This document shows, in pieces, positions 27,263-36,278 of a stretch of DNA of 58,525 nucleotides. Position numbers and translations under genes: made by a program. Below the pieces are notes generated by a model. It did no database searches and was not told the origin of the DNA. It worked only from the letters and a program-made list of their open reading frames with translations. Source of the DNA: a bacterium (lineage in GTDB: Bacteria > Hydrothermota > DG-26 > JAUXAN01); assembly GCA_030619885.1 (NCBI GenBank), contig JAUXAN010000011.1, forward strand, positions 1-58,525, in the 5' to 3' direction. Positions within the stretch are counted from its first letter, which is position 1; each line of letters begins with the position of its first letter.

Positions 27263-27373
27263 ATGAGAAACGATAAATATCACTGCGCACTGTTTGATGT
27301 CGATGGAACACTGGTGGATTCAGATGAAGGATTTGAGTGCCCAATTAAGCAAGGTTTAGGAAATAGAGATTAG
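27263..27373 (+). pseudogene. HAD phosphatase N-terminal remnant
   Basis: A 36-codon frame reads RNDKYHCALFDVDGTLVDSD, then diverges and stops at TAG. FDVDGTLVDSD is motif I of HAD-superfamily phosphoglycolate-phosphatase-like enzymes with the catalytic aspartates intact. Nothing of motifs II-IV follows, so the gene is truncated after about 25 codons. Confidence 0.7.
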
Positions 27374-27433
27374 AGTTTAGTAAAGTGGATAGTATCTAAA
27401 CGAGATAATAGAAAATTTATTATATAATGAAAC

Positions 27434-28195
27434 ATGAGTAGCAACATTGGCATAGCTTTATTATTGACCGCAGCTGCTGGCCTTTCCACCACGATCGGCA
27501 GTCTTATAGGACTTGTGATGCAGAAGCCTGGTGCACGGTTTATGAGTTTTGTGTTGGGCTTTTCAGCCGGTGTTATGATCATGGTCTCCTTTGTTGAGCT
27601 GCTACAGGGAAGCATTGAATATATTGGATTTCTACCAGCAAATCTGGGGTTCTTCGCTGGGATTCTAACTATGTTTCTTGTTGACTACCTTGTTCCGCAC
27701 GAATATATTGGACAGCATGACTTTCGCCAAATAGAACCAAACGGTAAACTTCTCCGTGCTGGACTCCTCGTTGCACTGGGTATAGGGATCCACAACTTTC
27801 CGGAAGGCATGGCCACCTTTGCAGGTACGCTGCAGGATGTACGGTTGGGTGGTGCAATTGCTGTCGCTATTGCTATCCACAACATTCCAGAAGGTATAGC
27901 GGTCTCAGCCCCTGTTTACGCAGCTACCCATAGCCGCAGCAAGGCCTTTCTATGGTCATTTCTCTCTGGTGTAGCAGAACCTGTAGGTGCAGCAATAGCC
28001 GCACTTATCTTGTTACCATTTTTGACTCCCACTGTATTAGGTTGGATTCTTGCAGCAGTGGCTGGAATTATGGTTTTTATCTCACTCGATGAGCTGATCC
28101 CATTGTCAAGATCTTTTGGCCGAGAACATCTACCCATCGTGGGAGTCATTGTGGGTATGGTCGTTATGGTCTTCAGCTTATGGATGTTGAAATAA
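27434..28195 (+). CDS. ZIP family metal transporter (ZupT-like)
   Basis: A 253-residue membrane protein with about eight hydrophobic segments. The ZIP signature motifs are seen twice, GIGIHNFPEGMATFAG in TM4 and AIHNIPEGIAVSAP in TM5, and together form the binuclear metal site. The family imports zinc and, in ZupT, also iron, manganese and cobalt. Its place next to iron-dependent stress genes and a copper exporter suggests metal homeostasis, but specificity cannot be read from the sequence. Confidence 0.92.
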   Translation: MSSNIGIALLLTAAAGLSTTIGSLIGLVMQKPGARFMSFVLGFSAGVMIMVSFVELLQGSIEYIGFLPANLGFFAGILTMFLVDYLVPHEYIGQHDFRQIEPNGKLLRAGLLVALGIGIHNFPEGMATFAGTLQDVRLGGAIAVAIAIHNIPEGIAVSAPVYAATHSRSKAFLWSFLSGVAEPVGAAIAALILLPFLTPTVLGWILAAVAGIMVFISLDELIPLSRSFGREHLPIVGVIVGMVVMVFSLWMLK

Positions 28196-28299
28196 TGCAA
28201 TCCTTACCAAAGGATAGGATATTTTCTCACACATCTAAAGTTAGAAACCAACGTGATGCGATGAGCTATGAGAGAATAATTTCAAAAGGAGGATAAATA

Positions 28300-28857
28300 G
28301 TGGATGTAAAAGAGGCAATAGAAAAAAGAAGAGCATATCGCTCCCTGGAGTCGGTAGAAATAACTGAGGAACTTGTTAGAGATTTGGCCCAAAGTGCTCA
28401 ACTTTTCTGTTCTTGCTTTAATAATCAGCCATGGAGATATGTTTTCGTGTATGACTTGGAAATGTTGAAAAAAATGCATTCTGCCTTATCACAAGGTAAT
28501 AAATGGGCACAGGATGCATCAATGATAATCTCCGTTTTTAGCAAGTCAGAATTTGATTGCGTTATTAAGGACAGAAAATACTACCTGTTTGATACGGGTA
28601 TGGCCACCGCAGCTCTGATTTTAAGGGCAACTGAGTTGGGACTTGTGGCACATCCAATAGCTGGATTTAGCCCAAAAAAGACAAGAGAGATACTTGGCAT
28701 CCCAGATGAAATGGAAGTCATTGCACTGGTTATTGTTGGCAGACATTCAGAAACTATAAGCCCGGTTCTTTCAGATAAACAGGTGGAGGCGGAGAAAAAC
28801 AGACCGGAACGACTTGCTCTGCAAAAATTCGTCTATATAAATAGTATCAAAGAATAG
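28300..28857 (+). CDS. Nitroreductase family protein
   Basis: A 185-residue FMN-binding protein with RRAYRSLE at the start, CFNNQPWRYVFV, and GLVAHPIAGFSPKKTREILGIP. It starts at GTG 28300 behind AGGAGG. The 5' end of a close paralogue is preserved as a fragment at 32760. The substrate is unknown. Nitroreductases of this short type often act on quinones or unsaturated compounds. Confidence 0.88.
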   Translation: MDVKEAIEKRRAYRSLESVEITEELVRDLAQSAQLFCSCFNNQPWRYVFVYDLEMLKKMHSALSQGNKWAQDASMIISVFSKSEFDCVIKDRKYYLFDTGMATAALILRATELGLVAHPIAGFSPKKTREILGIPDEMEVIALVIVGRHSETISPVLSDKQVEAEKNRPERLALQKFVYINSIKE

Positions 28858-28887
28858 GAAAGGCTGTGAAATTTAGGAAGTAAAGGG

Positions 28888-31323
28888 ATGGAAGAAAAGC
28901 ATAGAAAAAAGGCTGAACTCAAGATTTCGGGAATGACCTGTGCAACATGTGTCACAACAATAGAAAAATCACTATCACGCCTTAGTGATGTTACTAATGT
29001 GCAGGTGAATCTTGGAAATGAGACTGCTATGGTGAAGTATGATCCTACGAAATTGGAACTTGCTGACCTAGAAAAAGCAGTAATAGATGCAGGTTATAAG
29101 GTGATACATGAAAAAGTCACCCTGAAAATCGGAGGCATGACCTGCGCTACTTGTGTAAAAACAATTGAAAATTCCCTCAAAAAACTGGACGGAATCATTG
29201 GTGTTAACGTTAATCTCGGCGCTGAAAAAGCGTATATTGCCTACAACCCAAAAATAACAACAATATCTGACATGAAAAAAGCCATTGAAGAAGCTGGCTA
29301 TCGATATCTTGGGATAGAGGGAGAAGAAAGAGAAGATTTAGAAACAGTAGCCAGGGAGAAGGATTTAAGAGAGAAACGCAGCAGAGTCATTGTCGGGTTT
29401 ATTGTAGGCGTACCTCTAATGATTCTTATGTATGCTCCAGTTCATCTGCCTTTTTCAATGGCATATCTAATGCTGGTTGTTTCAGCCCCTGTCTTTATTT
29501 ATATAAGTCATCCTATTTTCAGTGCTGCCTATCGTTCTCTTAAAAATAGGAATCTCAACATGGATGTGATGTATTCCATGGGGATAGGGGTTGCATTTAT
29601 AGCCAGTATTTTAGGTACTTTTGAGTTTATACTTTCGAGTGAATTTTTGTTTTATGAAACTGCAGTTCTTCTTGCCACATTTCTCACAATGGGGCGGTAT
29701 TTAGAAGCAAGAGCAAAAGGGAAAACCTCGGAAGCGATTAAAAAATTGATGGGGTTACAACCAAAAACCGCCGTAGTTGTCCGTGGTGACAATGAAATTG
29801 AAATACAGATAGAGGATGTTCAAATAAATGATATAGTAATTGTAAAACCGGGAGAAAAAATACCTGCGGATGGTGAAGTCGTGGATGGTGAAAGCTATGT
29901 GGATGAGTCAATGATTACCGGAGAGCCTATTCCAACTTTGAAGGAGAAAGGTGATAGTGTCGTCGGTGGAACACTCAACCAAAACAGTGTAATCAAATTC
30001 AAGGCAACAAAAATAGGTAAAGATACAGTACTATCTCAAATCGTAAAGCTTGTAGAAGAGGCTCAGGGTTCAAAACCGCCTGTTCAAAGGATTGCTGATA
30101 AAGCAGTAAGTTATTTCATCCCAGCCGTATTAACAATTGCTATTCTTTCTTTCGTTGTCTGGTATTTAATTTTGGGCAATACACTGCTTTTTGCCCTAAC
30201 ATGTATGATTTCCGTCCTTGTTATTGCCTGCCCCTGCGCTCTTGGACTTGCAACACCCACTGCAGTAACTGTAGGTGTTGGTCGCGGAGCAGAACTTGGT
30301 GTTCTCATTAAGAATGGTGAAGCCCTTGAAACATCTGAGAAGCTAACCACAATAGTATTTGATAAAACCGGAACCCTTACAAAGGGGAAACCCGAAGTTA
30401 CAGACATAATTGGGATTGGCATGGATGATACAGAACTACTAACATTGGCAGCAAGTGTTGAGAAGAATTCACAGCATCCCCTTGCAGAAGCTATAGTAAG
30501 AAAGGCACAGGAAAAAGGTGTTGAGATGAAGAAAAGCGAAGGTTTTGATACCTTTGGTGGGAAAGGAGTGATGGCAAAAGTCGAAGGAAAAGAAGTACTT
30601 ATAGGAAATAGGACTCTTTTTAAAGAAAAAAATATCTCATATTCTGAAGAGGTTAAAGAAAAGATGCTTCAACTTGAAAACGAAGGAAAGACGGTAATAC
30701 TAATTGCTCAAGATTCAAAAATATGTGGTATAATTGCTATTGCTGACACATTAAAGGAGACAACAAAAAATGCGATTAAGGAATTAAAAGATATGAATCT
30801 CAATGTTGTTATGATTACCGGTGACAATGCAAGGACAGCAAACGCAATCGCAAAACAAATTGGAATAGAAAATGTTTTATCGGAGGTATTGCCACAGGAT
30901 AAAGCTAACGAAGTGAAAAAACTGGGAGAAAAAGGAGAAACAGTAGCGTTCGTGGGTGATGGCATCAACGATGCACCAGCACTTGCACAGGCAGATGTGG
31001 GTATTGCCATAGGCAGCGGTACGGATATAGCAATAGAAAGTGGTGAAATAGTGCTTATCAAAGACGATCTTATGGATGCTGTTGCGGCGGTGCAATTGAG
31101 TAAGAAAGTAATGGCGAGGATAAAACAAAACCTGTTCTGGACTTTTGCCTATAATAGTGCACTAATTCCTGTCGCAGCAGGAATACTGTATCCATTTTTG
31201 GGAATTACTTTTCGACCGGAACTTGCAGGTCTCGCGATGGCTATGAGTTCTGTTACGGTGGTGAGTCTTTCTTTGATGTTGAAAAAATATATGCCACCTG
31301 CAAAGGAGAAAATGAAAAGTTGA
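28888..31323 (+). CDS. copA: Copper-exporting P1B-type ATPase
   Basis: An 811-residue P-type ATPase. Two N-terminal heavy-metal domains carry GMTCATC (Cys18/21 and Cys86/89). Eight predicted membrane segments follow. The actuator motif is MITGEP, the transmembrane metal site is CPC (Cys448 and Cys450), and the phosphorylation site is Asp492 in DKTGTLT. The HP motif is in SQHPLAEA, with [10 protein letters not shown] after it. The YNSALIP and [13 protein letters not shown] motifs in the last membrane segments mark the Cu(I) subgroup. It pumps copper out of the cytoplasm. DUF302, SHOCT and YHS genes downstream form a metal-response cluster. Confidence 0.96.
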   Translation: MEEKHRKKAELKISGMTCATCVTTIEKSLSRLSDVTNVQVNLGNETAMVKYDPTKLELADLEKAVIDAGYKVIHEKVTLKIGGMTCATCVKTIENSLKKLDGIIGVNVNLGAEKAYIAYNPKITTISDMKKAIEEAGYRYLGIEGEEREDLETVAREKDLREKRSRVIVGFIVGVPLMILMYAPVHLPFSMAYLMLVVSAPVFIYISHPIFSAAYRSLKNRNLNMDVMYSMGIGVAFIASILGTFEFILSSEFLFYETAVLLATFLTMGRYLEARAKGKTSEAIKKLMGLQPKTAVVVRGDNEIEIQIEDVQINDIVIVKPGEKIPADGEVVDGESYVDESMITGEPIPTLKEKGDSVVGGTLNQNSVIKFKATKIGKDTVLSQIVKLVEEAQGSKPPVQRIADKAVSYFIPAVLTIAILSFVVWYLILGNTLLFALTCMISVLVIACPCALGLATPTAVTVGVGRGAELGVLIKNGEALETSEKLTTIVFDKTGTLTKGKPEVTDIIGIGMDDTELLTLAASVEKNSQHPLAEAIVRKAQEKGVEMKKSEGFDTFGGKGVMAKVEGKEVLIGNRTLFKEKNISYSEEVKEKMLQLENEGKTVILIAQDSKICGIIAIADTLKETTKNAIKELKDMNLNVVMITGDNARTANAIAKQIGIENVLSEVLPQDKANEVKKLGEKGETVAFVGDGINDAPALAQADVGIAIGSGTDIAIESGEIVLIKDDLMDAVAAVQLSKKVMARIKQNLFWTFAYNSALIPVAAGILYPFLGITFRPELAGLAMAMSSVTVVSLSLMLKKYMPPAKEKMKS

Positions 31324-31334
31324 AGGAGGTTACA

Positions 31335-31724
31335 ATGATTAATTATGGATTTACCAAAGAAATAGATATGCCGTTTGAAGAAGCGGTAGAAGTAGTGACC
31401 GCAGAATTAAAGAAAGAAGGATTTGGAATTCTAACAAAAATAGATGTGAAGGAAAAATTCAAGGAGAAATTAGGTATTGAGTTTAAAAAATATATGATAT
31501 TAGGTGCTTGTAATCCACCCAGTGCCCACAAAGCCATTCTTGCTGAAGAAAATATTGGGTTGATGCTCCCTTGCAATGTTATTGTTTACGAAAAGGAAAA
31601 TAAAACTGCCATTTCGATTATCAAACCCACAGTAGCGATGGAGATGATTAAAAATGACGAATTAAAACAGATTGCAGTAGATGTGGAAACAAAATTAAAA
31701 AAAGTATTTGAATCTGTAAAGTAA
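31335..31724 (+). CDS. DUF302 family protein
   Basis: About 129 residues, with FEEAVEVVTAELKKEGFGIL, the conserved KKYMILGACNPPSAHKAI and GLMLPCNVIVYE. DUF302 proteins are small cytoplasmic proteins of unknown function, often beside copper ATPases and thiol-redox genes, and the conserved cysteine may bind metal. ATG 31335 has GGAGG at good distance. The frame opening at 31320 overlaps the copA stop and is less likely. Confidence 0.88.
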   Translation: MINYGFTKEIDMPFEEAVEVVTAELKKEGFGILTKIDVKEKFKEKLGIEFKKYMILGACNPPSAHKAILAEENIGLMLPCNVIVYEKENKTAISIIKPTVAMEMIKNDELKQIAVDVETKLKKVFESVK

Positions 31725-31763
31725 AAAGATGATAAATCAATTAAAAACAGAAAGGAGGTTAAA

Positions 31764-31820
31764 ATAAAAAGATATATAATTCTTCTTATAGGCTTTACAT
31801 TTTTGGTTGGAGTTTTGTAA
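31764..31820 (+). pseudogene. Relic signal-peptide-like gene start
   Basis: A strong AGGAGG (31753-31758) is followed by ATA, not ATG, then codons for KRYIILLIGFTFLVGVL and a TAA. This looks like the start of an exported or membrane protein whose initiator has mutated and whose body is lost. The rest of 31725-31892 shows only a TATAAT (near 31868) that may serve the next gene. Confidence 0.35.
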
Positions 31821-31892
31821 CTCGTGCGAAAATGAAAGTCTAATTTAGCTTCAAACTTTTTAAGTGTATAATACCCAAAGAAGGAGGTGTTT

Positions 31893-32141
31893 ATGTATCA
31901 GTGGGGATATGGTTGTGATATGTTTCATATGGGTTGGTATAGTTGGATTGCCATGGTAGTATTCTGGGTTTTGGTCATCCTCGGCATTTTTCTACTCATT
32001 CGATGGATAGCCAGAGGAGCACAGACCAGAGGCATTTTAGACGACCCATTGGAGATAGCCCGGCAGCGATATGCAAAAGGAGAGATCAAAAAAGAAAAAT
32101 ATGAGGAAATCAGACGAACTCTAAGAAAAGAAGAGGGTTAA
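31893..32141 (+). CDS. SHOCT-domain small membrane protein
   Basis: An 82-residue protein with one N-terminal membrane segment (about residues 15-40) and a C-terminal SHOCT motif (DPLEIARQRYAKGEIKKEKY). SHOCT ends oligomerise or tether proteins; no catalytic role is known. ATG 31893 follows AAGGAGG. It is paired with a second SHOCT gene after 2 bp. Confidence 0.82.
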   Translation: MYQWGYGCDMFHMGWYSWIAMVVFWVLVILGIFLLIRWIARGAQTRGILDDPLEIARQRYAKGEIKKEKYEEIRRTLRKEEG

Positions 32142-32143
32142 CT

Positions 32144-32356
32144 ATGGTATTGCTCGGATTTTTGTTAATAGCAGGTCTTGCGGTCCTCCTCTGGTATCTT
32201 TCTCGCGAAACATACCCGGAAGATATATTTCGCGGGTCTTATAAGAAAGAAGACCTGCTGGAGATAGCAAAACGACATTACGCACGAGGAGAAATAACAA
32301 AGGATGAGTTTGAAGAGATAAAAAGACGATTGCGAAGAGGCCACAGGGCACTCTGA
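32144..32356 (+). CDS. SHOCT-domain small membrane protein
   Basis: A 70-residue protein: a hydrophobic N-terminus (residues 2-19), a short linker, then the SHOCT motif KEDLLEIAKRHYARGEITKD. It is a shorter relative of the preceding gene and the two are surely cotranscribed. Function unknown; the context points to metal or envelope stress. Confidence 0.8.
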   Translation: MVLLGFLLIAGLAVLLWYLSRETYPEDIFRGSYKKEDLLEIAKRHYARGEITKDEFEEIKRRLRRGHRAL

Positions 32357-32413
32357 GAGAAATAGAGCAATAATTTGTGTTACATCTAATAAATATGAAA
32401 GGGGGTGAAATCC

Positions 32414-32572
32414 ATGGCTATAGACCCAGTATGTAAAATGAATGTAAACGAAGGCACGGCTGAATTTAAGAGCGAGTATAAAGGAAAAACATATTACTTT
32501 TGTGCAGCAGGATGTAAAAAAGCGTTTGATGAGAATCCTGAAAAATACATTAGAAAAAGCGAAGAATATTAA
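32414..32572 (+). CDS. YHS-domain protein
   Basis: A 52-residue protein with AIDPVCKMNVNE and YYFCAAGCKKAFDENPEKYI. This is the complete YHS (TRASH-like) metal-binding domain with Cys7, Cys30 and Cys34. Such domains bind copper or other soft metals and are often fused to or placed near CopA. AGGGGGTGA precedes ATG 32414. It is the last intact gene of the copper cluster. The 160 bp that follow show nothing recognised. Confidence 0.88.
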   Translation: MAIDPVCKMNVNEGTAEFKSEYKGKTYYFCAAGCKKAFDENPEKYIRKSEEY

Positions 32573-32752
32573 TATTGTAGGTGCTCATTGAAAGTGCAAG
32601 GTTGTCCAATGTTAATAGAATCAGCTTCGATTCGCACACAAGTACACGATTACGTAACAACCTTGTGTTATGTGTAATAAAGGTTGAAGCAAAATGTGAC
32701 AGATATGGCACTTTAAAGAAAGAAATTGTGATAGATGAATCTCAATAGGAGG

Positions 32753-33259
32753 ATGAATAATGGATGTAAAAAAGGCAATAGAAAAAAGAAGAACATATCG
32801 CTCATTAGAGCCTGTAGAAATTACCGAGCAATTGGTAAAAGCCCTGAGCCAAAGGGCAAAACAGAGACAACGGGAAACATGCCAATATATATTATTCAAA
32901 AGCACGCAGCTAGAAGGTTGCATTACGATTTAAGACTTGAAATGGGAGGAGTGCTCAAGAGTTGGGCAATACCCAAAGAACCACCAACAGTGCCTGGCAT
33001 TAAAAGGCTTGCCGTTCAAGTTGAAGACCATTCAATAGACTATGCGTCATTTGAGGGTGTAATTCCTGAAGGGCTGTATGGAGCGGGTACAGTTGAGATT
33101 TGGGATAGTGGTAATTTTCAGCCCATTGAAGTGGAAGAGAATAAAATTGTCCTCTCAATCAATGGCAAGAGACTCAAAGGTAAGTTTTGCCTCATAAGAA
33201 CAAAGTTTCAAGAAAGCGACAAAAACTGGCTCTTCTTTAAACTAAAGTCTAAACGATAA
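32753..33259 (+). CDS. LigD 3'-phosphoesterase-domain protein, chimeric 5' end
   Basis: From about 32838 the frame encodes a DNA ligase D-type 3'-phosphoesterase domain. SPEPKGKTETTGN leads to IIQKHAARRLHYDLRLEMGG, VLKSWAIPKEPP and VEDHSIDYASFEGVIPEG, with the catalytic His/Asp/Glu residues in place. The domain cleans 3' ends during DNA repair. Its normal N-terminal lead is replaced by out-of-frame nitroreductase sequence, so translation would start at ATG 32753 with about 28 nonsense residues or at ATG 32879. The C-terminal ligase and polymerase domains are absent, as in stand-alone members. Confidence 0.7.
   Translation: MNNGCKKGNRKKKNISLIRACRNYRAIGKSPEPKGKTETTGNMPIYIIQKHAARRLHYDLRLEMGGVLKSWAIPKEPPTVPGIKRLAVQVEDHSIDYASFEGVIPEGLYGAGTVEIWDSGNFQPIEVEENKIVLSINGKRLKGKFCLIRTKFQESDKNWLFFKLKSKR
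32760..32860 (+). pseudogene. Nitroreductase 5' fragment
   Basis: ATG 32760 behind AGGAGG opens DVKKAIEKRRTYRSLEPVEI, closely matching the start of the nitroreductase at 28300, for about 33 codons. The homology then passes into LigD-type sequence in another frame. The nitroreductase frame stops at 32931-32933. It marks a deletion or recombination junction. Confidence 0.8.
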
Positions 33260-33281
33260 TTAACCAGAGAAAGGAGGAAAA

Positions 33282-33470
33282 ATGAAAACCGCCGTTGATC
33301 CAGAGTTATGTACTGGGTGTGAACTTTGCGTAGAGACATGCCCAGAGGTTTTTGAAATGGACGGAGATATTGCAATGGTGAAGGTCGATACGGTTCCAGA
33401 GGATGCAATAGATTGTTGCAAACAGGCTGCAGAGGATTGTCCAGTTGAAGCAATAAGTGTAGAAGAGTAG
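33282..33470 (+). CDS. [4Fe-4S] ferredoxin
   Basis: A 62-residue single-cluster ferredoxin. Ligands are Cys10, Cys13 and Cys16 in CTGCELC and Cys53 in CPVEAI. Cys20 and Cys45 or 46 could form the disulfide seen in Pyrococcus-type ferredoxins. It is a cytoplasmic electron carrier. It lies directly before the hydrogenase operon and may feed or draw electrons there. AGGAGG precedes the ATG. Confidence 0.93.
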   Translation: MKTAVDPELCTGCELCVETCPEVFEMDGDIAMVKVDTVPEDAIDCCKQAAEDCPVEAISVEE

Positions 33471-33517
33471 CCAGAGAGGAAGAAGAATACCGTTACGACT
33501 CTGTGGTTACTTTTTTG

Positions 33518-33545
33518 TTGACGTTGTCTGGATTCTAATTATACA
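33518..33545 (+). promoter_or_regulatory. Candidate hydrogenase operon promoter
   Basis: TTGACG (33518-33523), 16 bp, then TATACA (33540-33545). The hydrogenase beta-subunit ATG lies 26 bp further on. Confidence 0.5.
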
Positions 33546-33571
33546 TAATAAATAAAGGGGAATAAAGAGAT

Positions 33572-34606
33572 ATGAGAGTTCTCTGGATGAAGAAAGAAGA
33601 CCTGAGGGAGTTTCTCGAATCCTCAAAACAATTCGGGGAGCTGTGGGGTCCAGTACAAAAGGGCGAAGTATATGTTTATGATAAAATAGATGACTTCTCC
33701 CGGTTGATCCTCGAACCCAAAAGAACCTTGTTACCCGTCAAGAAGCTTATTCATCCCCCAGAATTCAACATACTTAGATATGAGGGAGAGACTTACAAGA
33801 CTGAACTGGAGAACATACCCAGGAGGGTTGTATATGGTGTCCCCCCATGTGATATCCATGGACTCCTCATTCTTGATGACCTGTTCAGGAGATACTATCC
33901 AGACCCATATTACATCACAAGAAGGGAGAGGACTGCTATCTTGGGTGTCTCATTCTGCACCCCTACTGAGGGCTGCTTGTGCAAATCTATGGGTACAGAT
34001 GTTGTACAAGAAGGATTTGACCTGTTCTTCAGCGATCTCAAGGACTTTTACCTGGTATGGGTGGGTTCAAGTCTGGGAGATGATATGGTAAAGGTAAGGC
34101 CCGATCTGTTTAATAATAATATAACCCGTAAACACTTGGATAAGTTCATGGAATGTAAGAAGGAACGGGATGAGAAATTTACTAAAAGTATTGACATGAC
34201 CGTGATACCTGACATCATGGAATTAAGCTATGACAGCCCTGTATGGGAAGAAATAGGAGAAAGGTGCCTTGAATGCGGTGCTTGTACAATGGTCTGCCCT
34301 ACCTGTAACTGCTACAATGTTGTTGATGAGCCTTCTATTTCAGGATTCACAGGCGAGAGGAGAAGATACTGGGACTGCTGCATCTTCACTGAATATTCAC
34401 TTGTAGCCGGAGGAGATAACTTTAGAGCAACACGAGCAGATAGGCTCAAGCTCTGGTACACTCACAAACTCAAATCATTTGGCTACTCTGGAAAACCAGC
34501 CTGTGTGGGTTGTGGCAGGTGCATTGATACTTGTCCTGTGGACATAAATGTACTCTCCGTAGTCAGAGGGTTATTGGGCGGAAAGGAAAAGGAAGGAAAG
34601 TCATGA
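33572..34606 (+). CDS. hydB: Sulfhydrogenase beta subunit (Fe-S, HydB-like)
   Basis: A 344-residue subunit of a cytoplasmic group 3b [NiFe] hydrogenase. Two [4Fe-4S] motifs appear in the C-terminal half: CLECGACTMVCPTCNC (about residue 231) and CVGCGRCIDTCP (about residue 311). The upstream region has CTPTEGCLC. In Pyrococcus this subunit relays electrons between the flavin subunit and the hydrogenase dimer and resembles anaerobic sulfite reductase A. The gene order beta-gamma-delta-alpha is the same here. Its stop overlaps the gamma start (ATGA). Confidence 0.93.
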   Translation: MRVLWMKKEDLREFLESSKQFGELWGPVQKGEVYVYDKIDDFSRLILEPKRTLLPVKKLIHPPEFNILRYEGETYKTELENIPRRVVYGVPPCDIHGLLILDDLFRRYYPDPYYITRRERTAILGVSFCTPTEGCLCKSMGTDVVQEGFDLFFSDLKDFYLVWVGSSLGDDMVKVRPDLFNNNITRKHLDKFMECKKERDEKFTKSIDMTVIPDIMELSYDSPVWEEIGERCLECGACTMVCPTCNCYNVVDEPSISGFTGERRRYWDCCIFTEYSLVAGGDNFRATRADRLKLWYTHKLKSFGYSGKPACVGCGRCIDTCPVDINVLSVVRGLLGGKEKEGKS

Positions 34607-35451
34607 ACAAGTCAAACGAAGAAAATCCCTTTGTACCGGAACCTGCGAGAATAGTGAGGAAGTATGACCTATCTGATGATGTCAGGTTTTTTCAGATAAG
34701 GTTTGTAGACATGGAAAAGGCGCTTTCCATGAGATACCTTCCCGGGCAATTTATGATGCTCTCCATCGCAGGGGCTGGAGAGGCTCCTTTCTCCATATCT
34801 TCCACACCTTCAAGGCCGGGTCTACTGGAGTTTTGTGTCAGAGAGGTAGGAGAAGTTACCAGAGCACTATTTAGGTTGAAAGAAAATTCCATAGTAGGAA
34901 TAAGAGGTCCTTATGGAAATGGCTTTCCACTGGATAAGATTAAGGGAAACAACCTCATAATAGTTGTAGGAGGTCTTGGAGCTGCTCCGCTACGCTCGCT
35001 TTTACTCTACGCTTTAGACAACAGGGACAATTTCGGCAATGTCTATCTTCTTCACGGTGCCAGAACTCCGTCAGATATGCTTTTCAAAGAAGAGTTTCTT
35101 GAGTTGAAGGAGCGGGACGACCTTCAATGTCTACTATCAGTTGATAAGGACCCCACTGGAGATTGGCCATGCTATGTGGCAAAGGTCACTAAACTCTTCA
35201 AGTATGTTAAGAATGTTAATGTAGCCAAAACCTATGCAGCGGTATGCGGGCCTCCTGTAATGTATAAATTTGTCATCGAGAAACTTGTAAAACTTGGTAT
35301 TCCAAAACATCAAATTCTTATGACCCTTGAACGCCGTATGAAGTGCGGTATTGGCAAGTGTGGACACTGTGTTGTGGGTCATACCTATACCTGCATCGAC
35401 GGACCGGTCTTTACATACTGGGACGTAACAAATATGAGAGAATTGATCTGA
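34603..35451 (+). CDS. hydG: Sulfhydrogenase gamma subunit (FAD/NAD(P)-binding)
   Basis: A 282-residue ferredoxin-NADP reductase-like subunit. An FAD-binding barrel (YLPGQFMMLSIAGAGEAPFS) is followed by an NAD(P) domain (IVVGGLGAAPLRSLL, YAAVCGPPVMYKF). A [2Fe-2S] site of the dihydroorotate dehydrogenase K type lies at the end (CGIGKCGHC with a later Cys). It exchanges electrons with NAD(P)H. ATG 34603 overlaps the beta stop; the frame extending to 34531 is inside the beta gene. Confidence 0.94.
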   Translation: MNKSNEENPFVPEPARIVRKYDLSDDVRFFQIRFVDMEKALSMRYLPGQFMMLSIAGAGEAPFSISSTPSRPGLLEFCVREVGEVTRALFRLKENSIVGIRGPYGNGFPLDKIKGNNLIIVVGGLGAAPLRSLLLYALDNRDNFGNVYLLHGARTPSDMLFKEEFLELKERDDLQCLLSVDKDPTGDWPCYVAKVTKLFKYVKNVNVAKTYAAVCGPPVMYKFVIEKLVKLGIPKHQILMTLERRMKCGIGKCGHCVVGHTYTCIDGPVFTYWDVTNMRELI

Positions 35452-35456
35452 GATAT

Positions 35457-36278
35457 ATGGGAAAGAAGAAAATCGGGATATACAGCTTTAGCGGCTGTTC
35501 AGGGGAACAGTTAGTAATCCTGGAATGTGGTGCCGAACTATTCAATCTTTGTGATCTGACGGAAATTAAATCGTTCCCCATGGCACAGAGTAATAACGAA
35601 TATACTTTACTGGATATAGGTTTATTAGAAGGTTCAATCACCACTGAGAGGCAAAAAAGAGAATTGAAGGAGATTAGGTCGCACGCAAAGATACTGGTTG
35701 CCATGGGTATATGCGCCTGCTTCGGGGGAATTCAGTCCATGAAACTGGGTGAAGGAGGGTGGAAGAAGCGATTCCAGAAGGTATATGGTGATGAGGACAA
35801 GTTGTTCAAGACTATGAAACCCCTTGAATCAAAACCCTGCAATGCTTTTGTAAAGATAGATTACTACATCCCCGGTTGTCCCATAGACAAAAAACAGTTC
35901 CTTCATAGTATTACACATGTACTCAACGGTAGCTCCCCGTACCTTTACCAGTTTTCGGTTTGTACGGAGTGCAAATGGAAAGAAAACGACTGCCTTCTGC
36001 TCAGAGGGCTGCCCTGCTTGGGACCGCTCACGAGGGGAGGTTGTGGCGCTGCCTGCCTATGTTATAATATCCCATGCGTGGGGTGCTGGGGACCTGCAGA
36101 GGTACTGAATGTCCCATCCGAATATAGACTTCTCATAGAAAAGGGATACACCACTGAAGAAATACAGCGAAAATTCAGGAAATTCGGCGGTGCTCCTATG
36201 GTGGAATGCCTGAAGAAAATAATGAAACAGAGTAACTATTCAGCCACTAAGGCACCAAGGCTCAAAGGAGGAATATGA
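35457..36278 (+). CDS. hydD: [NiFe]-hydrogenase small (delta) subunit
   Basis: A 273-residue small subunit carrying the proximal and further [4Fe-4S] clusters. Conserved groups are SFSGCSGEQ, MGICACFGGIQ, YIPGCPIDK, CTECKWKENDC and GCGAACLCYNIPCVGCWG. It pairs with the large subunit and passes electrons to the beta subunit. ATG 35457 is chosen; the frame opening at 35343 lies within the gamma gene. The last few codons (ATKAPRL) are formed by a dispersed repeat whose inverted copy lies at 36361, so the natural C-terminus may have been altered. Confidence 0.92.
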   Translation: MGKKKIGIYSFSGCSGEQLVILECGAELFNLCDLTEIKSFPMAQSNNEYTLLDIGLLEGSITTERQKRELKEIRSHAKILVAMGICACFGGIQSMKLGEGGWKKRFQKVYGDEDKLFKTMKPLESKPCNAFVKIDYYIPGCPIDKKQFLHSITHVLNGSSPYLYQFSVCTECKWKENDCLLLRGLPCLGPLTRGGCGAACLCYNIPCVGCWGPAEVLNVPSEYRLLIEKGYTTEEIQRKFRKFGGAPMVECLKKIMKQSNYSATKAPRLKGGI

